Part shown: one piece after another, positions 1 to 9,290 of the stretch
How the letters are laid out: the number at the start of each line of letters is the position of its first letter
Numbering within the stretch: the stretch's first letter is position 1
Assembly (NCBI RefSeq): GCF_011044255.1
Contig: NZ_CP049107.1
Span: 4,027,001 to 4,091,000, forward strand
Source of the DNA: Rhizorhabdus phycosphaerae
Lineage (GTDB): Bacteria; Pseudomonadota; Alphaproteobacteria; Sphingomonadales; Sphingomonadaceae
Direction: 5' to 3'
DNA length: 64,000 nucleotides
The notes under the pieces: model-generated
What the model saw: only the letters and a program-made list of their open reading frames with translations
Databases searched by the model: none
What the model was told of the DNA's origin: nothing
Program-made: the position numbers and the translations under genes

Positions 1-1691
1 GCGTCCACCATGGCTTCTGCGATCCGGCGGAAGTCGCGCAGCGGCACGCCCTCCGCCAGCAGCGCGCGGCAGGCCGCAGCGATCTGGGAAAGGGAGAGCG
101 GCTGCGGCGTGAGACCCGCGACCAGCTGCGGCGCCGAATCCTTGAGCGTGTCGAGCAGCTGCTGCGCTTCGTCCATGCCGAAGAGGTCGGCACAGGTCGC
201 CATGATCATCTGATTGAGATGGGTGGCGATGACGGTGGCCGGATCGACGACGGTGTAACCCGCGACGATCGCCTCGCTGCGCTTGTCCGGGGAGATCCAG
301 ACCGCTTCGAGACCAAAGCTCGGATCGCGGCATTCGCGGCCATCCACGCGACCGTCGAGGTCGCCGCTGTCGAGCGCGAGCAGCTGGTCCGGATAGCATT
401 CGTCCTCGCCGACGATCACGCCCGCGACGGTGATGCGGTAGGTGTTCGGCGGCAGGTTGAGATTGTCGCGGACGCGGACCAGCGGCACCACGAAGCCGAG
501 TTCACGCGACAGCTGGCGGCGGATGCCGGTGATCCGGCTCATCAGCGGCGCGCCCTTGCGCTCGTCGACCAGGCCGACGAGGCCATAGCCCATTTCGAGA
601 CCGAGCGCGGAGCCGTCCGAAATCTCGCTCCAGTCGATGCTGTTGGGCGCAAGCGGGGCGGGGGCCTTCGCCGCTTCCGCAACCGCAGTCTCGCGGGCTT
701 CCTGGACCTTCTTCGCCTTGGACAGCTTCCAGGCGACGAAGCCTGCCAGGCCGGCCGCAGCGAGCAGCATGAAATGCGGCATGCCGGGGACGACACCCAA
801 AATGGTCAGGATCGCCGCGACCGGCGCCCAGGCGCGTGCCGAGCCGAACTGGCTGGTGATCTGGCCCGACAGGTCGAGCGGCGAGGACACGCGCGTCACG
901 ATCGCGGCGGCGGCAATCGAGAGCAGCAGCGCCGGGACCTGGGCCACCAGCGCGTCGCCGATCGCCAGGATGATATAGGTCGAAGCAGCGTCCGACAGCG
1001 ACAGGCCGTGGCTCAGCGTGCCGAGGATCAGGCCGCCGAGGATATTGATGACGAGGATCAGCACGCCGGCGACGGCGTCGCCCTTCACGAACTTCGAGGC
1101 ACCGTCCATCGAGCCGTAGAAATCGGCCTCGGTGGCGACTTCCTGGCGACGGGCCTTGGCTTCCTCGGGAGTGAGGAGGCCGGCATTGAGATCGGCGTCG
1201 ATCGCCATCTGCTTGCCGGGCATCGCGTCGAGGGTGAAGCGTGCCGACACTTCGGACACACGCCCGGCGCCCTTGGTGATGACGACCAGGTTGATCACCA
1301 TCAGGATGCCGAAGACGAACAGGCCGACGGCATAGTCGCCGCCGATCAGGAAATTGCCGAAGCTTTCGATGACATGGCCCGCTGCCGCCGGCCCATTATG
1401 CCCGTCGACGAGGACCACGCGGGTGGAGGCCACGTTCAGCGACAGGCGAAACAGGGTGGCGAACAGCAGCACGGTCGGAAAGGCCGAGAAATCGAGGGGC
1501 TTCGCCGCGTTCAGCGAGACCATCAGAACCGCGAGCGAGATCATGATGTTGGCGATGAAGCCCACGTCGAGCACGAAAGCGGGAACCGGGATGACCATCA
1601 GCCCGACGAGCATGAGCGTCGCCATAGGCAGAATCGCGTTGCGACCCGTGATGGCCCAGAGCTTCCGGGTCATGGGAGTGGCGGCCGCCAT
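1..1691 (-). CDS. flhA: Flagellar export apparatus protein FlhA (3' end outside window)
   Basis: FlhA is the inner-membrane export-gate component of the flagellar type III secretion system. It forms the cytoplasmic ring that docks chaperone-substrate complexes. The visible 563 codons start at ATG 1691 and begin MAAATPMTRKLWAITGRN. A multi-helix membrane domain of about 310 residues follows, including the conserved FHIPEP-type stretch with GHNGPAAAGHVIESFG and DAMPGKQMAIDADLNAG. The soluble domain then runs on through NSIDWSEISDGSALGLEMGYGLVGLVD. FlhA is usually about 700 residues, so roughly the last 130 are missing past the window edge. It lies leftward, away from the rest of the flagellar cluster. 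Confidence 0.97.
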   Translation of the reverse strand, partial: MAAATPMTRKLWAITGRNAILPMATLMLVGLMVIPVPAFVLDVGFIANIMISLAVLMVSLNAAKPLDFSAFPTVLLFATLFRLSLNVASTRVVLVDGHNGPAAAGHVIESFGNFLIGGDYAVGLFVFGILMVINLVVITKGAGRVSEVSARFTLDAMPGKQMAIDADLNAGLLTPEEAKARRQEVATEADFYGSMDGASKFVKGDAVAGVLILVINILGGLILGTLSHGLSLSDAASTYIILAIGDALVAQVPALLLSIAAAAIVTRVSSPLDLSGQITSQFGSARAWAPVAAILTILGVVPGMPHFMLLAAAGLAGFVAWKLSKAKKVQEARETAVAEAAKAPAPLAPNSIDWSEISDGSALGLEMGYGLVGLVDERKGAPLMSRITGIRRQLSRELGFVVPLVRVRDNLNLPPNTYRITVAGVIVGEDECYPDQLLALDSGDLDGRVDGRECRDPSFGLEAVWISPDKRSEAIVAGYTVVDPATVIATHLNQMIMATCADLFGMDEAQQLLDTLKDSAPQLVAGLTPQPLSLSQIAAACRALLAEGVPLRDFRRIAEAMVD

Positions 1692-1983
1692 GACTCAGCA
1701 CCCCGCGGCGCAGAAACTGCGCCCGGTGGGGTGATAATCGGCGGAATTCCATCTGTTCGCCATCGGACTCTCATTCGCCTTCGCGTGAATGCAGGGCGAT
1801 CAGTGCGGCCATTGTGGTTAATTTAGCGTTAGGGACGTTTTCGCCCGGTCGCTTTCCGGTGCAGGCAGGTGTTGTCCGCAAGCGTGAGGGTGCCGAACGG
1901 GCGATAGCCGGGCCTTTCAGCCGCCCGTTAACGCAATTACAAAGCTTTAGGCCGATACGGGTCGGGCAAAATCCGAGGACCCG

Positions 1984-2295
1984 ATGTCCGACTCGATCAG
2001 ACGGAGCGACCTTTCGGTCGTCGCTCTGATACTGCAATGCATGGCGGTCGTGACCGGGGTGGCAGTGCTGGCACTGACGCCCCCGGCGCGTGGCCCGATG
2101 CTCGTGGTGCCACTGGGCAGTGCGTCGCCCATGATCTGGTTGGCCCATCGCGACGATATCCGCATTGCCGGCCTTGGCCGGTTCGCGGGATCGATCATGG
2201 TCTTGGGGGAACGGGACAGGCTGCTGCCCGTGGCCTTGCGCCACGGCGCGATACTGCTGCCTGCCCTGCCGGATCTTTGCGAGTCACGCAGATAG
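1984..2295 (+). CDS. Small putative membrane protein preceding a chemoreceptor gene
   Basis: A 103-residue protein with one hydrophobic N-terminal segment (about residues 10-30, [20 protein letters not shown]), then [14 protein letters not shown] and a short soluble tail. It ends 17 bp before the chemoreceptor start, so the two are probably co-transcribed. I do not recognise a named family. The PPARG-LLVPL pattern looks like small hypothetical proteins I associate with sphingomonads, but that is memory, not a search. The 292 bp upstream (1692-1983) separates it from divergent flhA and contains GCCGATAC at 1951-1958, like a sigma28 -10 element but without a convincing -35. Function unknown. 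Confidence 0.6.
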   Translation: MSDSIRRSDLSVVALILQCMAVVTGVAVLALTPPARGPMLVVPLGSASPMIWLAHRDDIRIAGLGRFAGSIMVLGERDRLLPVALRHGAILLPALPDLCESRR

Positions 2296-2312
2296 TCCGG
2301 AAAGAAGAGCTC

Positions 2313-3887
2313 ATGTCCACAACCTCGCTCGACCACCTTCGCCTGATAGGAGTGCGGATTTCGGCCATCGGCCTGTCCGTCGCCGCCTGTCTGGTGGTCA
2401 TCGGCGCAGCGATCTGGTCGCCTGCCGATCTTTGGATCGTGCTCGCTTGCGCCGCCGCTGCGGTTCTGTTTCCGGTCGCAATGGCGCTCCAGGGGCGCAG
2501 CGACGCCGTCACCCGGACGAGCTTCGGCGTGGCCATGCCAATCCTGCCGGCGCTGATGCTGTTCGTGATGCGCGGGCAGCCGTGGCAGATGGACATGCAC
2601 ATGCTGTTCTTCGCCGGGCTTGCCGCGCTGATGATGCTCACCGACTGGCGCCCGATTCTCGCCGCTACGCTCGTCACCGCCGCCCATCACCTGATCCTGT
2701 CGGTGCTTGTCCCGCATTTCGTCTTCGACCGTTCGAGCGGGTTCGACCGCGTCATCCTGCATGCGGCCATCCTTCTGGTGGAGTCGGGCGTCCTCCTGGT
2801 CTTTTCGCTGCGGCTGGCTTCGCTGATCGAGGCGATTGCCGAGCAGACCCGGCAGGTGATCGAAGCGGAAGCCGCGCGACGCGCCGCCGAAGAGGCACGC
2901 GCCGCCGAGCAGATGGCGACGATCGAATCGCAGCAGCGCATGGCTGCGCAGCTTCAGCAGGCGCTGGCAGCGATTGCCGAGGGGGACGTTTCGCGCCGCC
3001 TTCAGGGGCTGCCGGCCGAATATCGGCGGATCGAGGAGGATTTCAACCGCAGCATGGCCAGCCTTGCCGAGACGCTGGGCTCGGTCGTTGCGATCGCCAC
3101 CGACGTCGAGACCGAGACCGGATCAATCGCCGAAGCTTCCTCGGAGGTGGCATCGCTCGCCGAGCGGCAGGCGATGTCCGTCGAGCAGGTGACGAACGCG
3201 CTGGAAGGACTGGGTGCGGCCGTTCGTGCGATCGTCGATCGCGCGCGCGTGTCCGCCCAGCAGATCGGCGGGATGGAACAGGATGCCGCACGCGGCCGCG
3301 ACATCGCCGGCTCGATGCGCAGCGCGATGCACGAGGTGGTCGAATCGACCGACGAGATCGCAACGATCGTCGGCGTGATCGAGCAGATCGCCTTCCAGAC
3401 CAACCTGCTCGCGCTCAACGCGGGTGTGGAAGCCGCGCGCGCGGGCGACGCCGGCCATGGTTTCGCGGTCGTGGCGCACGAGGTTCGCGCCCTGTCGGAA
3501 CGCACGGCAACGGCCGCGCGCGACGTTCGCGCGTTGACCGAAGCTGCCCGGGGGCGCCTCGCAGTCGGCATGGAGCATGTCGGCGGATCCGCTGCGCTGC
3601 TCGATCATCTTGCGGGGGCGACGGCGGGCGTCTCAGCGCTGATGAGCGAGATCGTCGAGGCGACCGACAAACAGTCGAGCGACCTCCGGGCGATGACGGC
3701 GTCGGTCGAACAGCTTTCGTCGGGCACCCAGCGCAATGCCGGCATGGCCGAGGAGTGCGACGCTTCGGTTCGGCGGCTTCGCGAATCCACGGCGATACTG
3801 GCCGACAATGTGGCGCGCTATCGCGTCGGCGACGCTGCGACCGGTTTCGCAGCTGCTCAGCCTTTTGCGGTGAGGCGGGCGGCCTGA
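2313..3887 (+). CDS. Methyl-accepting chemotaxis protein
   Basis: A 524-residue chemoreceptor that would signal through CheA/CheW to the flagellar motor. Hydrophobic helices fill roughly residues 8-175, with little room for a periplasmic sensor domain. A coiled-coil rich in Ala/Glu/Arg, a HAMP-like stretch ([26 protein letters not shown]) and a signalling domain follow. The hairpin tip is diagnostic: [20 protein letters not shown] followed by [20 protein letters not shown]. The start is ATG 2313 with AAAGAAGAG just upstream, rather than in-frame starts further left. The many membrane helices suggest sensing within the membrane or of an intracellular cue. No CheW-binding C-terminal pentapeptide is apparent. 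Confidence 0.93.
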   Translation: MSTTSLDHLRLIGVRISAIGLSVAACLVVIGAAIWSPADLWIVLACAAAAVLFPVAMALQGRSDAVTRTSFGVAMPILPALMLFVMRGQPWQMDMHMLFFAGLAALMMLTDWRPILAATLVTAAHHLILSVLVPHFVFDRSSGFDRVILHAAILLVESGVLLVFSLRLASLIEAIAEQTRQVIEAEAARRAAEEARAAEQMATIESQQRMAAQLQQALAAIAEGDVSRRLQGLPAEYRRIEEDFNRSMASLAETLGSVVAIATDVETETGSIAEASSEVASLAERQAMSVEQVTNALEGLGAAVRAIVDRARVSAQQIGGMEQDAARGRDIAGSMRSAMHEVVESTDEIATIVGVIEQIAFQTNLLALNAGVEAARAGDAGHGFAVVAHEVRALSERTATAARDVRALTEAARGRLAVGMEHVGGSAALLDHLAGATAGVSALMSEIVEATDKQSSDLRAMTASVEQLSSGTQRNAGMAEECDASVRRLRESTAILADNVARYRVGDAATGFAAAQPFAVRRAA

Positions 3888-3897
3888 TCCCGCTCGA

Positions 3898-6468
3898 TCA
3901 GCGCATTCCCAAGCTTGCCAGCAGCCGTTCGATATCCGATCGCAGATAGGGCTTGGTCACGAGCGGTGCACCCGCGAACCCATCGGCGATCGCGGACCGC
4001 TCGCCAAGGCCGCTGACGATCGCGTAAGGAATGCGGCGGGACGACAGAGCGCGGGCAATGGGCTCGCTGGTCTCGCCTTCGCCGAGATGCACATCGAGCA
4101 GGGCGAAGGCCACCTCTCCGCGGTCGAGCGCCGCCAGGGCGTCTCCGGTCGACCCGCACACATGGACCGCCGCAAAGCCCAGATCGAGCAGAAGCTGCTC
4201 TGCTTCCAGTGCGATGACAACGTTATCCTCGACCACCATTGCATGGCCCAGAGGCTGGCCATCGACCGTGCCCTTGGGCCGGAGCGGAGTGACGCTGGCG
4301 GTTGGCGGAGCAATCTGCGGGTGGGCGAAGCCTGCAATGGCGGATGCGGGGAGGGAGAAGTGCGCCACCAGACCCTCCGGCCGGAAGTCGACGCTGGCCG
4401 TCCCGCCGAGCTCGTGCGGAACGGTATGGGCGATGATGGTCGACCCGAAACCTGACCGCCGGGGCGGGGCGACGGGGGGGCCGTCAACTTCCGTCCAGCT
4501 GATGTTCAGCCCGTCCTCGGCGTCGCGCGACATCGCTATCTCGACGCGGCCGCGGGGATCGCTCAACGCGCCATATTTGGAGCTGTTGGTCATCAACTCG
4601 TGAATGACCAGAGCGAGCGACGTAAAGGCGGCGGGTGTCAGCATCGCGTCAGGGCCACGCATGAAGACGCGCTCCTCCTCGCCCTCGGCATAGGCCCGAC
4701 ATTCGGTTCGGATGAGCGTATAGAGCGACGCCGGCGACCAGTTTGCCTGCGTGACCTGATCGTGCGCGCGGGCGAGCGCATAGATACGCTTGCCCACGAT
4801 CTCGGCGAAATCCTCGATCGACTCGCTTCCCGACGCGCTCTGGCTGACCAGACCGCGCACCAGGTTCAGGATGTTCCTGACACGGTGGTTGAGCTCCGCG
4901 ATCAGGAATTCCTGGCGCTTGTGCGCCTGTGCCCGGTCGCGATGAGCAGCATCCGCAAGCTGGAGCACGACCTCCAGCAAGGTTACGCGAAGGCTCTGCG
5001 CAATCGCGATCTCGTCCTCTTCCCAAGGCCGGGAGTATCCGCGCCGCTCCTGCTTCCAAAGCTCGAAGCTTTTGCGCGGATGAATGCGGCTGTCGCCCTC
5101 GACGATCTCTGCCGGCTTATCGGGATTGCCCGCCCAGTTGACCTCATGGACATGCTCGCGCCTGAACAGGACGATGTAATCGCGCGGTACGCGCGAGACA
5201 GGCAGAGCCAGCAGGCCGGAGCAGCGATCCACATAGGCGGCTGCGGGTGGGAAGGCGGTCGAGAGCTTGTCGGTCGCCCAGATCGCACTCGACGCGGCCG
5301 TGTTCAGGAAGCGCGAGAGCGGCTCGAACTCCTCGCGCGTCGGGGCTATGCCGACGGTGCGATATTCGCCGTCGATCCAGGCCGCCATGCCGTCATAGGG
5401 GATGACTTCGGCAATCGTGGCGGCAAAATCATTCAGCGTGTCGCCGAGCGAGTTGCCGCGTGCGACGCGGGCCATGATCTCGTCATGCAGCAGGCGCGCG
5501 CGAGACTGCCGGGCCAGTGCGGCGTCGCCTTCGCTCTGCTCGAGGATGTAGGAGAAGAACTCGCCGAACAGCTCGGCTGCGGTCCTCACCGAATAGGGTA
5601 GGCGCAGCGGCTTATGGTGGTGGCACGCGAACAGCCCCCACAGTTCTCCGCGCTTCATGATCGATACCGACATCGACGCCTTCACGCCCATGTTTCTGAG
5701 ATATTCGATATGGATCGGCGAGACCGCCCTGATGCCGCTCATCGTAAGGTCCAGGGGCTGGCCGTTGGGATCGGTGGCAGGGAGGATCGTGGTCGTCTGA
5801 TCGTCGACGTCGACGATGATGCGCAGCATGTTCTTCGTGTAGAGCGCCCGTGCCTGCGCCGGGATGTCGGTCGCGGGAAAGTGCAGCCCCATATAGCTGT
5901 CGACGCCCGGGGCGCGCCACTCGGCCACCACCTGGCCACTCTTGTTCTGGTCGAAGCGGTAGACCTTGACCCGGTCGAAGCCGGTCAGCGCACGCAGGTG
6001 ACGCGCACCCGACTGGCAGAGCTCCTGGAGCGAGCGTGACTGGCGCATCCGCGCCACCATCGGTCGAACATAGCTGACAAGATCGCGCAGCCTTCCGGAT
6101 TCGCTGGGTTCCACCTCCAGGACGAACGACCGATCGGAGCGATAGACCGCGACATCGAATGTCCGTCCATCGCCCACCAGATCGATTTCGAACAAGCGGT
6201 CGATCGATTCGGCGGTGGCCAATATCTGCAGCCGTCCCCGAAGATCGTGAAGCGCGTTCGCATCGATATACTCGCTGGCAGGCCGCCCGATCATGTCCAG
6301 CGCCTCCGCTCCCGTCAGGATGCGGCAGTTCGCCGAAGCATGGGTGATGATCCAGTCGCTGGAGAAGGCAAGAAGCCAGCCGAAGCTCTGAATTCGGCCG
6401 ATATGGTGGATCGGCTCACGGTCGCAATATGCAAGATCCAGGTCCTGGGAAGAAATCGCCGTCGCCAT
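3898..6468 (-). CDS. bphP: Bacteriophytochrome, HWE-family hybrid histidine kinase
   Basis: An 856-residue red/far-red photoreceptor kinase. The biliverdin-attaching cysteine is Cys15, in AYCDREPIHHIGRIQSFG. PAS (about 20-125), GAF (about 140-310, with the chromophore-pocket motif FPATDIPAQARALY) and PHY (about 325-510, with the tongue motif RIHPRKSFELW) follow. The kinase core has the H-box EFLIAELNHRVRNILN, the N-box IHELMTNSSKYGALS and a W-x-E (SWTEVDG) typical of HWE kinases. A C-terminal receiver (about 738-856) has the phosphoacceptor in FALLDVHLGEG. All key residues look intact. It begins 4 bp after bphO, so chromophore synthesis and receptor are made together. A stand-alone output regulator is not visible next to it. 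Confidence 0.95.
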   Translation of the reverse strand: MATAISSQDLDLAYCDREPIHHIGRIQSFGWLLAFSSDWIITHASANCRILTGAEALDMIGRPASEYIDANALHDLRGRLQILATAESIDRLFEIDLVGDGRTFDVAVYRSDRSFVLEVEPSESGRLRDLVSYVRPMVARMRQSRSLQELCQSGARHLRALTGFDRVKVYRFDQNKSGQVVAEWRAPGVDSYMGLHFPATDIPAQARALYTKNMLRIIVDVDDQTTTILPATDPNGQPLDLTMSGIRAVSPIHIEYLRNMGVKASMSVSIMKRGELWGLFACHHHKPLRLPYSVRTAAELFGEFFSYILEQSEGDAALARQSRARLLHDEIMARVARGNSLGDTLNDFAATIAEVIPYDGMAAWIDGEYRTVGIAPTREEFEPLSRFLNTAASSAIWATDKLSTAFPPAAAYVDRCSGLLALPVSRVPRDYIVLFRREHVHEVNWAGNPDKPAEIVEGDSRIHPRKSFELWKQERRGYSRPWEEDEIAIAQSLRVTLLEVVLQLADAAHRDRAQAHKRQEFLIAELNHRVRNILNLVRGLVSQSASGSESIEDFAEIVGKRIYALARAHDQVTQANWSPASLYTLIRTECRAYAEGEEERVFMRGPDAMLTPAAFTSLALVIHELMTNSSKYGALSDPRGRVEIAMSRDAEDGLNISWTEVDGPPVAPPRRSGFGSTIIAHTVPHELGGTASVDFRPEGLVAHFSLPASAIAGFAHPQIAPPTASVTPLRPKGTVDGQPLGHAMVVEDNVVIALEAEQLLLDLGFAAVHVCGSTGDALAALDRGEVAFALLDVHLGEGETSEPIARALSSRRIPYAIVSGLGERSAIADGFAGAPLVTKPYLRSDIERLLASLGMR

Positions 6469-6472
6469 CAGG

Positions 6473-7054
6473 TCAGCCCTTCGCGCCTTCGCTCATCGCG
6501 AAGGCTTTCTTGAACAGATCGAAGCAGCGTCGCGCCGCCTCGCATATGATTTCTGCTTCCGCCTGGTCCGCACGTTGCTCTGCGAACCATTTGAGAAGAT
6601 GCCGCCAAACAACGATGCCTTGGTCGTCGTCCATATAGGACGAGCGCCCTGCCGGCTCGGCGTGCCAATAGCCCCGCCGCCGGATCATCGACATGCCCAG
6701 ACGGGAGCCGGCCACGACATAGCCGGCCGCACGCTCGTCGATCCCGTCCACGTCGAGCTGTGGGAGCAGGTCCGGCGCAATGCCGATGGCAGTAAGGTCG
6801 TCGCGCAGCAAAGCCGGATAATCCGGCACACTCACGCCCAGATGCCGCTTCGTGAAGCCGGCGAACAGAGGCTGGAGAGGAGCCACGGCCATGAAATGCG
6901 CCGTGAGAAACCGCTCGTAATCGCTCCGTAGGGACAGGTCCAACGTGCCGAACGTCGCATCGACTGCTTCATGAGCATTCCGGGTGCCATCCCGCAAATA
7001 ATCACGAAGCCCTTGGGCCTGGTCCGGCCCAACGCGGACAGGAGAATTTTTCAC
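6473..7054 (-). CDS. bphO: Biliverdin-producing heme oxygenase
   Basis: A 193-residue heme oxygenase that opens heme to biliverdin IX, supplying the chromophore for the adjacent phytochrome. The proximal heme-ligand histidine is in RDGTRNAHEAVDATFG near the N-terminus, and the distal-helix glycine-rich stretch is GYVVAGSRLGMSMI. Length fits the bacterial BphO/HemO family. The start is GTG 7054 (first residues MKNSPVRVG); no strong ribosome-binding site is visible. It sits directly upstream of bphP in a two-gene operon with a 4-bp gap. A perfect palindrome CATCCGGATG lies at 7072-7081 in the divergent promoter region shared with the Crp/Fnr gene. Confidence 0.9.
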   Translation of the reverse strand: MKNSPVRVGPDQAQGLRDYLRDGTRNAHEAVDATFGTLDLSLRSDYERFLTAHFMAVAPLQPLFAGFTKRHLGVSVPDYPALLRDDLTAIGIAPDLLPQLDVDGIDERAAGYVVAGSRLGMSMIRRRGYWHAEPAGRSSYMDDDQGIVVWRHLLKWFAEQRADQAEAEIICEAARRCFDLFKKAFAMSEGAKG

Positions 7055-7245
7055 AAAATTACTTTACGGAACATCCGGATGCCGCCCTGCGCAGACTACG
7101 AGGTTGATGCCCAAGGCAGCATGTCTCGGATGATAGCATAGCATCTCTCACAAATCTGTCTGCCCACTAGTGCACATAGCAGGAACTTTCCTCCACGGTC
7201 GGCGGTTCCGGCGAAAAGTACATTAGTGTGGCGTAACGAGGTGAT

Positions 7246-7971
7246 ATGCTGCTTGGCGCAAGTAACTTGTTGATGAACCTGCAGGATGCTGATCGGCAGA
7301 TGCTCGCGGACAGCTTGAATGAATGCACCCTGCAGACGGGACAGATTCTCTACGAACCGGGCGATGTCATAAACCGCTGCTATTTCCCCTGCGGGCCATC
7401 GGTCGCGTCGTTCATGGTCATGCTGGAGAATGGCAATGCTGTCGAAACGGCGATGATCGGCCGTGAGGGCGCGGTGGGCGGCATCGTTAGCAACGGCCAA
7501 TTGCCGGCCTTCGCGCGCACGGGCATTCTGCATGGCGGGCCATTTTACTCGATCGCGACGAGCGACCTGGAGCAGATCAAGGAGCGCTCGCCATCGATCG
7601 GGCGGCTGTTCGCTCGCTATGCGGATTGCCTGCTCGCGCAGGTATTTCAGTCGGTCGCCTGCAACGCGAACCATACGATCGAGCAGCGCGCGGCGAAATG
7701 GCTGTGTGCGGCCGTGGCGAGGACTGGCCGCAACGAGATCACGATGAAGCAGGAGCAGCTGGCGTCGATCATGGGTGTCGGCCGCAGCTATGTCAGCAGG
7801 ATCGTCGGACGGTTCAAGGAGATGGGCCTGATCACCGTGCGGCGTGGCGTCATAAAGGTGATCGACCCCACCAGGCTGGAAGGGATGGCCTGCCTGTGTA
7901 ACAGTCTGGTGGAGCGGCATTTCGAGACGGTTCTTGCCGGAACCTATCCGGGGACCGGTCGCGCTGCCTGA
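7246..7971 (+). CDS. Crp/Fnr-family transcriptional regulator
   Basis: A 241-residue regulator with an N-terminal cyclic-nucleotide-binding-like beta-barrel (about 1-130) and a C-terminal winged helix (about 150-215). The DNA-recognition helix is in MKQEQLASIMGVGRSYVSRIV. The barrel lacks a clear cAMP-binding Arg-Ser pair, and the N-terminal Cys cluster of FNR is absent, so the ligand is unknown. The start is ATG 7246, preceded by GAGGTGAT; an internal ATG at 7273 is possible. It is divergent from bphO-bphP, a hint that it could regulate them, but nothing in the sequence proves this. A convergent flgN-like gene follows 16 bp downstream. Confidence 0.85.
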   Translation: MLLGASNLLMNLQDADRQMLADSLNECTLQTGQILYEPGDVINRCYFPCGPSVASFMVMLENGNAVETAMIGREGAVGGIVSNGQLPAFARTGILHGGPFYSIATSDLEQIKERSPSIGRLFARYADCLLAQVFQSVACNANHTIEQRAAKWLCAAVARTGRNEITMKQEQLASIMGVGRSYVSRIVGRFKEMGLITVRRGVIKVIDPTRLEGMACLCNSLVERHFETVLAGTYPGTGRAA

Positions 7972-7987
7972 ATCCTCGATCGCGCGC

Positions 7988-8305
7988 TCAGCGCGGCTGG
8001 CGGCCGTAGGTGGCGGGGGTGCAGTCGAAGCGGCCGGCGGCTTCCGCCAGCATGTCGATATGCTGTTGGTTGCGGTCGGCGAGATAGCGTAGCCGCAGCC
8101 GGGCGGCATCGACCGATCCCATCGCTGCAAGCAGGCTCGCCTTCAGGCGGGGCGAAGGGGCCCAAACGCCCTGGGCCTTCATCTGCGCCACGCGGGCCGA
8201 GAGGTCTGGCAGGGCTTTTTCGATGGCGTCGACATCCTGCGCATCGAGCGCCACAACCAGTGCGGCGCTCGATGCGGCAAGAGCATCGACGATGGTCTGG
8301 CTCAC
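7988..8305 (-). CDS. Probable FlgN-type flagellar chaperone (short)
   Basis: A 105-residue helical protein (MSQTIVDALAASSAALVVAL onward) with GTG start at 8305, overlapping the flgM stop by 4 bp (GTGA). Position directly after flgM and the all-helical, Ala-rich composition fit FlgN, the export chaperone for hook-associated proteins FlgK and FlgL, both encoded in this window. Classical FlgN is about 140 residues, so this is short, and no diagnostic residue motif was seen. The call rests mainly on genomic context. The alternative is an unassigned small flagellar protein. Confidence 0.5.
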   Translation of the reverse strand: MSQTIVDALAASSAALVVALDAQDVDAIEKALPDLSARVAQMKAQGVWAPSPRLKASLLAAMGSVDAARLRLRYLADRNQQHIDMLAEAAGRFDCTPATYGRQPR

Positions 8306-8580
8306 GCCACGCCTTTGGGCAGGTCGAGCGCAATCATCTTGGCAGCGATCGCCTTTGCGTCGATCGGATATTGACCGGCGGCAATGGCCTGACGAATGGC
8401 TTCGATCTTCTCGCTGTTGACCGGCGGGCCGGCCTCCGCAAGCGCCTTTACCAGCGATGGCGCCGTATCGGGCGTGCTGGCGACGGGCGCTGTCGGCTGG
8501 GTCGGCGATACCGATGTGACCTTGTCGTCCTTGACCTGACCGATGCGGGTCGGGCTGGCCGGTCCTACCCCATTGATCAT
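8302..8580 (-). CDS. flgM: Anti-sigma28 factor FlgM
   Basis: A 92-residue negative regulator that holds sigma28 (FliA) until the hook is complete and FlgM is exported. The N-terminal half is disordered-looking and rich in Pro/Thr/Ser. The C-terminal sigma-binding part is the recognisable FlgM motif PPVNSEKIEAIRQAIAAGQY followed by PIDAKAIAAKMIAL. The chosen start is ATG 8580 because AAAGGA sits about 6 bp upstream; a GTG at 8595 would place the ribosome-binding site inside the coding region. It is translationally coupled to the flgN-like gene downstream. A sigma28-type promoter upstream of motAB in this window is a plausible target of its control. Confidence 0.9.
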   Translation of the reverse strand: MINGVGPASPTRIGQVKDDKVTSVSPTQPTAPVASTPDTAPSLVKALAEAGPPVNSEKIEAIRQAIAAGQYPIDAKAIAAKMIALDLPKGVA

Positions 8581-8651
8581 GACTTGTCCTTTCACTCAGG
8601 GCGCGAGGCCCGCGATTTCACCTCTGTCCATGGTAACGACAGGTTTCCAAA

Positions 8652-9218
8652 TTATTTAAATCCGAGCAAGCGGACGCGGCCGACATCGATCACTTCGGCG
8701 AACAAGGTCGACCCCTTGGCCGTGGTCGAGACGCGGACCCGGCCGCCTATATCGGCATCCTCCATCGCGGTCGCGTCGATACTGATCGAATAGCGGTCGC
8801 CCACGGCAAGGAGTTTGACCGGATCGCCACGGCGCACCGCGCTGGCCGGCATGGCTGCGGTCTGTGGCGCCTGCGTGCCGGGGCGGGGAGAGAAACTTGT
8901 CGCGGAGCGTGCCAGCGGGACGCGCAGCCGCCAGCCGGTAGCCGGGCAGCGCACCGTGACCGCGCCGATGCTCGGCGGGTCGATCTGCACGCCCGAGCCG
9001 CAATCGGCGAGCCGCATGCGCCGATCGAGCGGGGCCAGCGGTCCACCGACCTGACCGATATCCGCACCCAGGGCTGCCACCACCATCCGCTCGAGCGTGT
9101 CGAGATTCTGGGCCGGCGGAAGCGCCGTCTGCGCGCTGGCAGCAACCGGCGCGACGGCAAGGGCCATGGCGTTGCCCAGCGTGCGAAGCGATCGGGAAGC
9201 GGTCGGTTTCCGGTTCAT
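8652..9218 (-). CDS. flgA: Flagellar P-ring assembly chaperone FlgA
   Basis: A 188-residue periplasmic protein that helps FlgI subunits assemble into the P ring. It has a Sec signal peptide (MNRKPTASRSLRTLGNAMAL, then AVAPVAASA-QT) and a C-terminal SAF-like domain. That domain includes MPASAVRRGDPVKLLAVGD and ends AEVIDVGRVRLLGFK, typical of FlgA. ATG 9218 is preferred because it gives a clean signal peptide; an upstream in-frame start at 9245 would add nine residues. The gene lies in the leftward group behind the motB-like gene (72 bp gap) and ahead of flgM. Confidence 0.92.
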   Translation of the reverse strand: MNRKPTASRSLRTLGNAMALAVAPVAASAQTALPPAQNLDTLERMVVAALGADIGQVGGPLAPLDRRMRLADCGSGVQIDPPSIGAVTVRCPATGWRLRVPLARSATSFSPRPGTQAPQTAAMPASAVRRGDPVKLLAVGDRYSISIDATAMEDADIGGRVRVSTTAKGSTLFAEVIDVGRVRLLGFK

Positions 9219-9290
9219 GACGCAACGATAGAGCGGCGATCGCAAAGATTTGGTTAACGCCGTCTTTGCCTTTTTTCGCCGCCGCGCGCC

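Noticed and set aside
219-1826. A 535-codon rightward open frame opposite flhA
   Set aside because: It is antisense to a clear FlhA reading frame; its Arg/His/Gln-heavy composition is the usual artefact of GC-rich complementary frames.
1928-1958. Possible sigma28 promoter before the small ORF and chemoreceptor
   Set aside because: GCCGATAC is a good -10 element, but no TAAA lies 15 bp upstream; the nearest TTAA is 19 bp away. Kept only as a remark.
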